NCBI GenBank assembly: GCA_015069695.1
Contig: JADCRZ010000028.1
Coordinates: 18,368-82,367 of the forward strand
Origin: Williamsia sp.
Lineage (GTDB): Bacteria > Bacteroidota > Bacteroidia > Chitinophagales > Chitinophagaceae
Length of the DNA: 64,000 nucleotides
Direction of reading: 5' to 3'
Part shown: one piece after another, positions 43,758 through 52,140 of the stretch
Numbering within the stretch: position 1 is the stretch's first letter
How the letters are laid out: the number at the start of each line of letters is the position of its first letter
Program-made: the position numbers and the translations under genes
The notes under the pieces: generated by a model
What the model saw: the letters and a program-made list of their open reading frames with translations, nothing else
Databases searched by the model: none
Told to the model about the DNA's origin: nothing

Positions 43758-44852
43758 CTATAATTTCATCCGGTACACGGTATATGGCGAGGTTCTTTTG
43801 TTAACACCTTCGTTGTACTCCGGTTGTTTTTGTATCTGGGAGCAGCTTATGTAGAGATAGCCGTCGGCAATGGCATAGCTGTCGGGCCAGATCAATCTTT
43901 CATCCTGGATCAGGGTGGTCATGTTCAGGTTCGGGTCAATTTTGAGCAGGCGGTAATTCTGCGGATCACCAAAATAAAGGTTTCCGTTTTTGTCAAAGAT
44001 CATTCCGTCGGTAGAAGCAAAATGACCCAGGTCTTCCACCTTGGTGCCCATATCGGCATCAGACAGGTTCCAGTCGCGCAGGTATTCTGTTTTGATGCGG
44101 TACAATTTATCATCGGTAAGCGGCTTGTAGTACAGCCAGGCACCATCGGGGGTTAAGGCAATGCCATCTGAATTAAATTTAGCCGGCTTGCCTTCTTTCA
44201 TCAGTTCTTTGCCATCGATGATGTATTTGTAAGCAGGATCGGATTTGGTAGAGTAATGCGTGCTCAGCCATCTGCGCATTTGTCCGCTGTTCAGGTCCAC
44301 CACAATAATTCCTCCGCCCTTTGATTCGGTGAGATAGGCAAACTGTTTTTGTACATCTACCCGTACATCGTTCACATAGGCCGTATCAGGTACGATGCCC
44401 ATAAAAGAATAGGTCCTGTCTACCGTGCGGGTGGCTTTGTTCATCCGCACCAGCTTGGCGCCATCTCCCTGGATGGTTTTTAACATGGGCGCTGCGGGGT
44501 CCAGGATCCAGAGGGTACCTGCATCATCATAATAGCTTGATTGCACGCACACCCATTTGTTTTGTCCGGGCTGCCCCGGTTGCCAGCTGTTCATGGCTTC
44601 ATTGGGATAAGGCAGTATTCCCGGACTTGCTACAAATTCGATCACAGCATATTTGTAGATGTCGGACCAGCGGGGATAGTTGACCATCAGCGGGCTGCTG
44701 CTTTCTTTGGCAATGCCGGTTAACTGGTAAGTGCTGTCTGAAAAAACCAGCTCGAGGTCGCTGCTTACAGCTTGCTCCTGTGTGAGATCCTGTTTTTCAC
44801 AAGCGGTTGTAAATAGAGATGCGAGCGCGATAAAGAAAAAGATCCTGTTCAT
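43758..44852 (-). CDS. Major royal jelly protein-like lipoprotein
   Basis: I start at the ATG at 44852 (MNRIFFFIALASLFTTACEK); the open frame extends 77 codons further upstream without any likeness and runs antisense to the next gene's leader. The 364-residue protein has a lipobox FTTAC with Glu-Lys after the cysteine. The body has the MRJP/SMP-30-like six-bladed propeller pattern: LWILDPAAPM, LVRMNKATRTVDRTY, AYVNDVRVDV, GIIVVDLNSGQMRRWL, SDGIALTPDGAWLYYKPLT and LYFGDPQNYRLLKID. Such proteins are bacterial homologues of yellow/royal-jelly proteins; some bind small aromatic molecules or act as lactonases. The gene is followed by a strong terminator and is divergent from the GH127 gene. Confidence 0.85.
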   Translation of the reverse strand: MNRIFFFIALASLFTTACEKQDLTQEQAVSSDLELVFSDSTYQLTGIAKESSSPLMVNYPRWSDIYKYAVIEFVASPGILPYPNEAMNSWQPGQPGQNKWVCVQSSYYDDAGTLWILDPAAPMLKTIQGDGAKLVRMNKATRTVDRTYSFMGIVPDTAYVNDVRVDVQKQFAYLTESKGGGIIVVDLNSGQMRRWLSTHYSTKSDPAYKYIIDGKELMKEGKPAKFNSDGIALTPDGAWLYYKPLTDDKLYRIKTEYLRDWNLSDADMGTKVEDLGHFASTDGMIFDKNGNLYFGDPQNYRLLKIDPNLNMTTLIQDERLIWPDSYAIADGYLYISCSQIQKQPEYNEGVNKRTSPYTVYRMKL

Positions 44853-45127
44853 AAAAGCTTTTTTTATGTGGTTAATTTGATCACGGATAAAAACCCGCTG
44901 GCTGCAGAATAGCGGAATCGCGGCAGATCGTAGCGATAAAGGACTTACACAGATCCCGGCATGGATCGTTGCTATGGTAAACAGAACCATGCCATGCAGA
45001 AGAAAAACTTCGTTAGGCAGGGTGGAAGAGGGGCCTATTTTCTCCTGTGGAATAATTGTTCCATATTTTGCATTTTTTTTCACACTGCAAAGGCTTGTTT
45101 ATACCTGGCGAGATAAGCCACCATTGC

Positions 45128-45159
45128 GCCTGCCAGCTGTAAATTTGCAGCTGGCAGGC
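45128..45159 (+). promoter_or_regulatory. Perfect 12-base palindrome with a TAAATTTG box in its loop
   Basis: GCCTGCCAGCTG (45128-45139) and CAGCTGGCAGGC (45148-45159) are exact reverse complements, and the 8-base loop is TAAATTTG, a full match to the Bacteroidota -7 consensus. The block is 36 bases before the GH127 ATG, in a 343-base divergent gap (44853-45195) with no gene. A repressor bound here would cover the promoter. No -33 box is found at the usual distance; the nearest TTG is 13 bases away. Confidence 0.5.
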
Positions 45160-45195
45160 TTGTACCAGCCGGAAGCAAAGTTTAAACAGCGTTCT

Positions 45196-47616
45196 ATGTA
45201 CGATCAGCTACAATCATTCCTCCTGAGGGCCGTTCTGCTCTCTGCTTTTACTGCTCTTGTTTTCTTTGGTAGTTTGCCGGCAAGGGCCCAGTCAGTGCAA
45301 GCATTTTCCTTGCAGGATGTCCGCCTGCTCAACAGTCCTTTCAAGCAGGCGCAGCAGAAAGATTACGATTATATCATGGCGCTTGATCCCGACCGGCTTT
45401 TATTTCCTTTTTTGCGGGAAGCCGGACTGCCCACGAAAGCCGGGAGCTATCCCAACTGGGAGAACACAGGGCTTGATGGCCACATCGGAGGTCACTACCT
45501 CACCGCGCTTTCTTTGATGTATGCAGTTACGGGTGATCAGCAGGTGCACAAGCGATTGGTGTATATGCTGGATGAACTAAAGAAATGCCAGGAGGCAAAT
45601 GGCAATGGTTATATTGGCGGTGTGCCCCAGAGCAAGCAGCTATGGCAGGAAGTGGCAGCAGGCAATATACAGGCAGACAATTTCGGGCTGAACAAAAAAT
45701 GGGTGCCGCTTTACAATATCCATAAGCTGTATGCCGGCTTGCGCGATGCCTGGTTATTTGCCGGCAACGAAACCGCCAAAGACATGCTGATCAAATATGC
45801 TGATTGGATGCTGCAGGAAGTAGCAGGCCTCACCGATGCACAGGTGCAAACCATGCTGCGCAGCGAACATGGCGGATTGAACGAAGTATTTGCAGATGTG
45901 GCCGTGATCACGGGTGATAAAAAATACCTGCAACTGGCAAAACGTTTTTCGCACCAGGCCCTTCTGCAACCGCTGGAAGAAGAAAAAGACATCCTCAATG
46001 GGATGCATGCCAATACGCAAATACCAAAGGTCATCGGCTTTAAACGCATCGCTGATACCAGTCCGGCCGATACAGCGTACAACACGGCCGCAAAATTTTT
46101 CTGGAACAATGTTGTCAACAAACGGACTTCTGCTATCGGTGGCAACAGCGTGCGCGAACACTTCAACCCGGCCAATGATTTTTCTTCTATGATCAATGAT
46201 GTGCAGGGCCCGGAAACCTGCAACACCTACAACATGCTCAAGCTCACAAAGCAGTTTTACTTATCAGATGCCGGGCTCGGCTACCTGGACTATTATGAAC
46301 GTGCTTTGTACAACCACATCCTTTCCACCGAAAATGGGGAAAGGGGCGGCTTTGTTTATTTCACGCCGATGCGTCCAGGTCATTACAGGGTGTATTCACA
46401 ACCCGAAACATCTTTCTGGTGCTGTGTGGGCAGCGGCATGGAAAACCATGCAAAATATGGAGAACTGATTTATGCGCACCGGGCTGATGAGCTGTATGTA
46501 AACCTGTTCATCCCATCGCAATTAACATGGAAGGAAAGGGGGATCACCCTCACACAGCAAAACCGGTTTCCGGAAGAAGAAGCGACGACCTTGCTGATAG
46601 AGCCCCAAAAAACAGCTGAGTTTACGCTCTCTATCCGCTATCCATCCTGGGTAAGCAGGGGACAGCTGGCGGTGCAGGTTAACGGGAAGGCACAGCCGGT
46701 GGCGAGCGGACCAGACAGCTATGTTTCAATCCGCCGCAGCTGGAAAAAGGGCGACAAGGTTACGGTACAGCTGCCTATGCACAACACCACGGAAAGGATG
46801 CCGGATGGGTCTTCCTATGTAGCCGTCCTGCATGGACCAATTGTACTGGCTGCAGCCATCGATACAGCCAACATGACCGGCATGTGGGCCGATGCCAGCC
46901 GGGGCGGACATATTCCTGCCGGTAAACTGTATCCGCTTGAAGCAATGCCCCGGTTTGTAAGCGCCAAACAAAGTGTAGCAGCCGACATTGAACCGGTGGC
47001 AGGCAAGCCGCTGCATTTCAGGGCCCGCAACATTCTTTACCCGGAGCGATACAAGAACATAGAGCTGGTGCCTTTTTACCAGCTGCATGATACGCGGTAT
47101 GTGATCTACTGGCAGCAGCTTACACCGGACCAGGTAAAAGTGAATGAGGAAAAATTAAAGGCACAAAAACAGGCAGAAGAAAAGCTGTCGGCCCGCACGC
47201 TCGATGTAGTGTACGCCGGCGAGCAGCAACCTGAGTCGGACCATTTTGTAAAAAGCAGCGGGAGTGCTACAGGCATCAATGGCGACCGGCACTGGCGTGA
47301 TGCCCGCGATTGGTTCAGCTACCAGTTAACTGACCGGGAGGGCCAGGCGGGTCTGTTGCGTGTAACCTATTATGGAAAGGACAAAGACCGGCATTTTTTT
47401 ATTTCTGTCAATGGAGAACAGATCGCAGATGTACAGCTTGATGGCAGCAAAGGCGATGCCTTCTACCATGTAGATTATGAGCTACCAGCTCCTGTACTCC
47501 GCAAGGGAGCCGGCAAGCCGCTGGAAGTGCGGTTCAATGCAGCAGAAAAATCGGTCGCAGGTGGCGTGTATGAAATCAGGCTGCTGAGAAAGGAAACCGG
47601 CGCAACAGCGCAGTAA
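45196..47616 (+). CDS. GH127-type (DUF1680) beta-L-arabinofuranosidase
   Basis: The ATG at 45196 gives a signal peptide ending LPARAQ; the frame is open from 44974 but that part overlaps the divergent promoter region. The 806-residue protein has the family pattern LLNSPFKQAQQKDYDYI, WENTGLDGHIGGHYLTAL and VPLYNIHKLYAGLRDAW. It also has the zinc and catalytic residues: GPETCNTYN with E340 and C342, and FWCCVGSGMEN with C409 and C410. In Bifidobacterium HypBA1 the matching residues are E338, C340, C417 (nucleophile) and C418. It has an extra C-terminal beta-domain from about 690. The enzyme removes L-arabinofuranose from plant glycans or glycoproteins, outside the cytoplasm. GH146, a close relative, is an alternative. 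Confidence 0.9.
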   Translation: MYDQLQSFLLRAVLLSAFTALVFFGSLPARAQSVQAFSLQDVRLLNSPFKQAQQKDYDYIMALDPDRLLFPFLREAGLPTKAGSYPNWENTGLDGHIGGHYLTALSLMYAVTGDQQVHKRLVYMLDELKKCQEANGNGYIGGVPQSKQLWQEVAAGNIQADNFGLNKKWVPLYNIHKLYAGLRDAWLFAGNETAKDMLIKYADWMLQEVAGLTDAQVQTMLRSEHGGLNEVFADVAVITGDKKYLQLAKRFSHQALLQPLEEEKDILNGMHANTQIPKVIGFKRIADTSPADTAYNTAAKFFWNNVVNKRTSAIGGNSVREHFNPANDFSSMINDVQGPETCNTYNMLKLTKQFYLSDAGLGYLDYYERALYNHILSTENGERGGFVYFTPMRPGHYRVYSQPETSFWCCVGSGMENHAKYGELIYAHRADELYVNLFIPSQLTWKERGITLTQQNRFPEEEATTLLIEPQKTAEFTLSIRYPSWVSRGQLAVQVNGKAQPVASGPDSYVSIRRSWKKGDKVTVQLPMHNTTERMPDGSSYVAVLHGPIVLAAAIDTANMTGMWADASRGGHIPAGKLYPLEAMPRFVSAKQSVAADIEPVAGKPLHFRARNILYPERYKNIELVPFYQLHDTRYVIYWQQLTPDQVKVNEEKLKAQKQAEEKLSARTLDVVYAGEQQPESDHFVKSSGSATGINGDRHWRDARDWFSYQLTDREGQAGLLRVTYYGKDKDRHFFISVNGEQIADVQLDGSKGDAFYHVDYELPAPVLRKGAGKPLEVRFNAAEKSVAGGVYEIRLLRKETGATAQ

Positions 47617-47677
47617 GGTTCAACGGTTCTTGCGTTAGAATACAAGTCATCACATTGCAGGGCAAACAAGAAAGTCT

Positions 47678-48751
47678 ATGTTAACAAGGTTGCTGCAGCA
47701 GAAAATATTGATGCATGTTTTTTTCTTTACCCTTTTTCTGATCATACCTACCCTGGCCTTTGTCAGAAAACCGGGCGAGCCCTTGTTTCCCCTTTCACAT
47801 GTATTTCTTCAGGATACCGTTGCCAACTGTGTATTGTTAGGCTTCTTTTATCTCAATTACTATATTCTTATTCCGCGCTATTTTTTGCATCGCAAATACT
47901 TCCTGTACCTGTGCTGGGTGATCCTTTTTTTGGGCATTGCCCTCACCCTGCCACACCTGATTGGCAGATCATTTATGGACCAGGTGCCGGATGGTCCTTT
48001 TGAAAGGGGCGGGCCGGATGGAGACTTCCCTCATCATGGCCCCGGTCAGGCACCCTCCCTGTTCCACTCGGTCATCCTTGAATTCAGGCGGCATGTTTCC
48101 TTGTTTTTTTCTGCCGTCTTTTTTTCTTTTCTTCTGAAGACCCGGGAACATGTATCCCTGCTGAAGGAAGAAAAATTAGAGACTGAGCTTACCTCCCTGA
48201 AGTCACAGATCAATCCGCATTTTTTATTCAATACCCTGAACACCATTTACGCCTTATCGGTTAAAAAAGATGACCGGGCAAGCGAGGCCATCATCAACCT
48301 GGCCGGACTGATGCGGTATGTGATAAAGGATGCCAATGATTACAAGATCCACCTGCAGCTGGAAATAGATTACATCAACAATTATATTGAATTGCAAAAG
48401 GCGCGGCTGGGAAACACTACTGCTGTCGGCTTTGCCTGTGTGGGTGAGCCGGGTAATAAAAAAATCACACCGCTGATCCTGATCACGTTTATTGAAAATG
48501 CTTTTAAGTACGGTGTTAATCCGGATGTGGAGAAGTGCATAATAGAAATTGGGTTGCACATTACAGATACCGGTATCCGGTTGGATACGCTTAATAAAAA
48601 AGTGCCCAGTATTGCGCACGAAAACTCTACAGGGATCGGCATGAAAAATACTACGGAGCGGTTGAAGCACCTGTACCCGGGAAAGCATAATTTGCAAATA
48701 GTGGATGGGGAAGAAACCTATTCTGTAACTCTCATACTCGACCTGACATGA
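47678..48751 (+). CDS. LytS-type sensor histidine kinase
   Basis: The 357-residue protein has four hydrophobic spans in the first 155 residues with a His/Gly/Pro-rich loop between spans 3 and 4 (FERGGPDGDFPHHGPGQAP). A short coiled coil leads into the His_kinase domain with the phospho-acceptor in QINPHFLFNTLNTIYALS. ATP-binding features are LILITFIENAFKYGV (N box) and GIGMKNTTERLKHLYPG (G box). It starts 61 bases after the GH127 gene and its stop overlaps the response regulator start in an ATGA junction, so the pair forms a unit. The His-rich loop could sense a metal or pH, which is inference. It may control the neighbouring genes. Confidence 0.93.
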   Translation: MLTRLLQQKILMHVFFFTLFLIIPTLAFVRKPGEPLFPLSHVFLQDTVANCVLLGFFYLNYYILIPRYFLHRKYFLYLCWVILFLGIALTLPHLIGRSFMDQVPDGPFERGGPDGDFPHHGPGQAPSLFHSVILEFRRHVSLFFSAVFFSFLLKTREHVSLLKEEKLETELTSLKSQINPHFLFNTLNTIYALSVKKDDRASEAIINLAGLMRYVIKDANDYKIHLQLEIDYINNYIELQKARLGNTTAVGFACVGEPGNKKITPLILITFIENAFKYGVNPDVEKCIIEIGLHITDTGIRLDTLNKKVPSIAHENSTGIGMKNTTERLKHLYPGKHNLQIVDGEETYSVTLILDLT

Positions 48752-49455
48752 TCAAAGCGATTGCAGTAGATGATGAACCCCTTGCCCTCGACCTGATCCA
48801 GACGTTCTGCCAGCGGTTCTCCTTCCTTCAGTTTGAAAAAGGCTTTTCCAGTACAGCTGCAGCATGGCAATACCTCGATAAAAACGGGGTCGATCTCCTG
48901 TTCCTGGATATTAACATGCCGGCCGTTTCCGGCATTGATTTTTACAAGTCACTCCGGCACAAACCGATGCTGATCTTCACCACCGCTTACACCGAGTATG
49001 CACTCGTTGGATACGAACTGGATGTGATAGATTACCTGCTCAAACCATTTACCTTTAGCCGGTTCGAAAAAGCTGTGCAGAAGGCAGAAGCAAAACACAA
49101 CCTGGTTCAGCATGCGACCGTAGCAGAAGGAGCAAAATATATGATGCTCAAGGTTGACTATGGTATGGTAAAAGTTGTGCTGACGGATATCCTGTTCATT
49201 GAAGGGCTTGATAATTACCTGAAAATTTACCTGCACAATGGAACACCCATCGTGGTGCGGTTGACCATGAAGGCCTTGATGGAAAAGTTGAACCCCAGGG
49301 ATTTTATCAGGGTGCACCGCTCTTATATCATCCCGGTAAACCGGATCGAAGCTGTGAAGCAAAAAATGATCACGGTAGCGGGAGATGAAATCCCCGTAGG
49401 AAAAAACTATGAGGACAATCTGAAAGCTGTATTAAACAAGGATCCGCTTATTTAA
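48748..49455 (+). CDS. LytTR-type response regulator
   Basis: The 235-residue protein starts inside the kinase stop codon (ATGA). The receiver domain covers residues 1-120 with acidic residues D8-D9, phospho-acceptor D54 (LFLDINMP), T in FTTAYTEYAL and the lysine in YLLKPF. A LytTR DNA-binding domain follows from about 135 with LFIEGLDNYLKIYL and FIRVHRSYIIPVNRIEAV. It receives phosphate from the LytS-type kinase and binds DNA as a dimer. Likely targets are nearby, for example the GH127 or DUF3500 promoter, but no LytTR repeat was confirmed by eye. Confidence 0.93.
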   Translation: MIKAIAVDDEPLALDLIQTFCQRFSFLQFEKGFSSTAAAWQYLDKNGVDLLFLDINMPAVSGIDFYKSLRHKPMLIFTTAYTEYALVGYELDVIDYLLKPFTFSRFEKAVQKAEAKHNLVQHATVAEGAKYMMLKVDYGMVKVVLTDILFIEGLDNYLKIYLHNGTPIVVRLTMKALMEKLNPRDFIRVHRSYIIPVNRIEAVKQKMITVAGDEIPVGKNYEDNLKAVLNKDPLI

Positions 49456-49559
49456 GAAAAGCTGCCTTCTGATCGCGGCGATCTTACACTCACCCCTAAA
49501 TGCAGGCAGTTTACCACAATTAGCCTTTCTGCTGGGCACCTTCCTAAGAATTTTGCTAT

Positions 49560-49618
49560 CCACTTATGCGTTCAAAAAGTGGTACACCCTGCGTGTACGG
49601 ATGCTTGCAAAAGCATCC
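49560..49618 (+). promoter_or_regulatory. Three adjoining hairpins in the 5' leader of the DUF3500 gene
   Basis: CCACTT (49560-49565) pairs with AAGTGG (49577-49582); GTACAC (49582-49587) with GTGTAC (49593-49598); GGATGCTT (49599-49606) with AAGCATCC (49611-49618) across a GCAA tetraloop. The last stem is 8 base pairs and 30 bases before the ATG. No T-run follows, so it is not a standard terminator; a regulatory or stabilising RNA structure is possible. Confidence 0.45.
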
Positions 49619-49647
49619 TCATCAATTAACATCACAACAAAAGAGCA

Positions 49648-50763
49648 ATGAAAGCAGAAGTAAAAGCCTTGATTACAGCAGCCGTTTTTTCAGCCTTGCT
49701 GGTATCCTGCAAAAAAAGCAGCAGTACAGACAACACAAACGGGACCGGTACAACAGGTGGCAGCACCTCTTCCAATCCCGACCCTATTGAGGTAACCAGC
49801 TGTTCCTCCGCGACCGGGGTCAGCAAGATTATTTGTTTGGCCAACGCATTCAAAGGCCAGCTCGACGCGAACCAGCTCGCGGCAGTACAACTTACCTACT
49901 CTGCTGCCAATGCGCAGAAATGGTCGAACCTGCCGCAGGCGCTGGTGCAAAGCAATTACAAAAGGATCGGGTTGAATTTTGGTTCGATGACGACCACGCA
50001 GATCCAGTACGCAAAAGCCCTGGTAAAAGCAGTGGCCGGTACGGCTACTGATGAAGGCTGGGATGAGCTGCAGCAGCTGATCAACGCCGATGAATACCTG
50101 AATGCAAACGGTGGCGGCTCGAGCTATGGCGCAGCCAACTACTATATCGCCCTGCTGGGTACACCTGCCACAACAGGCACTTTTGAAATTCAGTTTGGCG
50201 GCCATCACACGGCTTTTGCCAACACGTACAAGGATGGTGTGCTGACAGGGGGCACGCCTTCTTTCAGAGGGGTTGAACCGTTTACCACCTTTACCTGGAA
50301 CAGCAAAAACAACCAGCCCATCCAGCAGGAACAGGTGGCGCTCTCTGCCATGCTCACTGCGTTGTCCAGCACTGAACTGGCTACGGCAAAGCTGACTGCC
50401 ACTTACAGCGACCTGGTAGCAGGGCCGCAAAAAGACGGGGCATTCCCTTCTACTGCTTCCGGCATCAAATGCAGCAGCCTCACCACAGCGCAGAAGACCC
50501 TGGTGTTAAATGCCATCAAAACCTATGTGGGAGACATTGATGATGCAAATGCAGCTACCTTTATGACCAGGTACACCAACGAGCTGGACAACACCTATAT
50601 TTCTTACTCGGGTACCACGGGAATGACCACCCGCAACGACTATGCACGTATTGACGGACCTTCTGTGTGGATCGAGTATTCTTGTCAGAACGGCGTGGTG
50701 TTATCGGGTACGCACCCGCATTCAGTATGGAGAGATAAAACAAAAGACTACGGTGGAAACTAA
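49648..50763 (+). CDS. DUF3500-type lipoprotein
   Basis: The 371-residue protein has lipobox SALLVSC followed by Lys-Lys, then a low-complexity Ser/Thr/Gly linker (residues 24-48). The body matches what I know as DUF3500: WSNLPQALVQ, RIGLNFGSM, YYIALLGTPATTGTFEIQFGGHHTAF quoted in part, SFRGVEPFTT, and the closing GPSVWIEYSCQNGVVLSGTHPHSVWRDKTKDYGG in adjacent short pieces. The conserved His residues (GGHH and THPHS) could bind a metal or cofactor. It overlaps the HupE/UreJ gene that follows by 11 bases. The function of the family is unknown, and the pairing suggests an exported metal-related step, by inference. Confidence 0.85.
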   Translation: MKAEVKALITAAVFSALLVSCKKSSSTDNTNGTGTTGGSTSSNPDPIEVTSCSSATGVSKIICLANAFKGQLDANQLAAVQLTYSAANAQKWSNLPQALVQSNYKRIGLNFGSMTTTQIQYAKALVKAVAGTATDEGWDELQQLINADEYLNANGGGSSYGAANYYIALLGTPATTGTFEIQFGGHHTAFANTYKDGVLTGGTPSFRGVEPFTTFTWNSKNNQPIQQEQVALSAMLTALSSTELATAKLTATYSDLVAGPQKDGAFPSTASGIKCSSLTTAQKTLVLNAIKTYVGDIDDANAATFMTRYTNELDNTYISYSGTTGMTTRNDYARIDGPSVWIEYSCQNGVVLSGTHPHSVWRDKTKDYGGN

Positions 50764-52045
50764 GCGCAAGATAAAAAAATACCTGGCCTGCTTGTGTATG
50801 GTGGTGTGCAGCATGCGTGCATTTGCGCACCCCATGCCCAGCTCTGTTGTCGACTTGTTTGTACTTGAAGGCATGATCAGGGGAGAGGCAAAAATACCCC
50901 TTCTTGAGCTGAGCAATGCGGTAGGTGACCAGCGCACGGCAAACATGCAGGATCCGTTTTTTAAAACCTACTTCAAGGATCATATCAGGGCTGTGTCGGC
51001 CGGGCTGGAGTGGAGTACAAGCATACAGGATATCAACGTGATCACAGACACCGATCCGTTCGTTGGTACTTACCAGGAAGCGGTTGTCCGATTTACCCTT
51101 GTTCCGCCGGATAGCCGCTACCTGCATACCTTTTCCTTCAACTATGATGTGGTGATGCACCGGGTGATCACGCACAGTGCCCTGGTGTATGTGCGGCAGG
51201 ACTGGAACAATGGCATCCAGGAGGAAGACAAGGCCCAGCAGATCGGCGTGATTGGGCTGGACATCCCTACCGAAAAAATTGTATTTCTCCAGGTGGATCT
51301 GGAACCGGGCAGCTGGTGGAAGGGCTTTAAAGGGATGATCGCTATGGGCATGCAGCACATCAAGGAAGGAACCGATCATCTGCTGTTTCTGATCGTTTTG
51401 CTGCTGCCTGCCATGCTGCTGGCAAAAGGGCGTCAATGGGGGCTATTTGGAGGCATACGTTACAGCATTACCCGGTTGCTAAAGATTGTGACAGCCTTTA
51501 CCATCGGGCACTCTGTTACCTTGCTGACCGGTGCGTCGGGCTGGTTAAGGCTTCCCGGCCAGCCTGTCGAGATCATGATCGCCTTTTCTATCCTGGTTTC
51601 TGCTGTTCATGCGATCCGCCCCGTTTTTCCCGGCAAGGAAGTATTTATTGCCGGTGGTTTTGGTTTGATCCATGGGCTTGCTTTTGCGGCTGTGCTCTCC
51701 AATCTGGAATTAAGCTCCGGTAAGCTGGCGCTCAGCATCCTGGGCTTTAACCTGGGTATTGAGCTGATGCAGCTTTTTGTGATCCTGCTCATCGTGCCCT
51801 GGTTGTTGCTGTTGAGCAAGACGCCTGTATACCGGTGGATAAGGATCACCGGAGCCCTGCTCGCAGCCATAGCTGCCCTGGCCTGGATCATTCAAAGGGG
51901 TACCGGCAAACCCAACTGGGTGACCGGCCTGGTAGAAGCAGCCGGTCAATACAGTTTGTGGTGTATTGCAGCGCTGGCGCTGGTTTCGCTGGCTGTATAC
52001 GCTTTAGCCGTACTTACGCGCAGCCAGGCAAAGCTTGTATCCTGA
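50753..52045 (+). CDS. HupE/UreJ family membrane protein
   Basis: A GTG at 50753 overlapping the DUF3500 stop is the best start, giving a 430-residue protein with a signal peptide that ends AFA before HPMPSS. The open frame upstream (from 50642) is a shadow of the DUF3500 gene. A periplasmic domain of about 190 residues is followed by a membrane domain with the family motif MQHIKEGTDHLLFLIVLLLP, then FTIGHSVTLL and FGLIHGLAFAAVL, in which conserved His/Asp/Glu residues probably bind nickel or another metal. HupE/UreJ proteins are metal permease-like. No hydrogenase or urease gene is in the window, so the metal use lies elsewhere. About seven spans follow. Confidence 0.88.
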   Translation: METKRKIKKYLACLCMVVCSMRAFAHPMPSSVVDLFVLEGMIRGEAKIPLLELSNAVGDQRTANMQDPFFKTYFKDHIRAVSAGLEWSTSIQDINVITDTDPFVGTYQEAVVRFTLVPPDSRYLHTFSFNYDVVMHRVITHSALVYVRQDWNNGIQEEDKAQQIGVIGLDIPTEKIVFLQVDLEPGSWWKGFKGMIAMGMQHIKEGTDHLLFLIVLLLPAMLLAKGRQWGLFGGIRYSITRLLKIVTAFTIGHSVTLLTGASGWLRLPGQPVEIMIAFSILVSAVHAIRPVFPGKEVFIAGGFGLIHGLAFAAVLSNLELSSGKLALSILGFNLGIELMQLFVILLIVPWLLLLSKTPVYRWIRITGALLAAIAALAWIIQRGTGKPNWVTGLVEAAGQYSLWCIAALALVSLAVYALAVLTRSQAKLVS

Positions 52046-52083
52046 AAAAGTTTTTTTAGCCTGGAAGTTTGAACGGTCGATCC

Positions 52084-52140
52084 GAAAGGGAGAAGTAATC
52101 CCATACTCCTAAATTCAATTCGGTATTACTTCTCCCTTTC
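52084..52140. terminator. Perfect 16-base inverted repeat between convergent genes
   Basis: GAAAGGGAGAAGTAAT (52084-52099) is mirrored exactly by ATTACTTCTCCCTTTC (52125-52140), with 25 bases between. The right arm contains the stop codon and last codons (EREK) of the CehA/McbA-type gene on the minus strand. It sits between the convergent HupE and CehA/McbA genes and may end transcription from both sides. No T-run follows the stem, so the role is not certain. Confidence 0.55.

Noticed and set aside
44974..45195. Extended N-terminus of the GH127 frame from 44974
   Set aside because: The extension overlaps the divergent promoter region and the 12-base palindrome; the signal peptide begins at the ATG at 45196.
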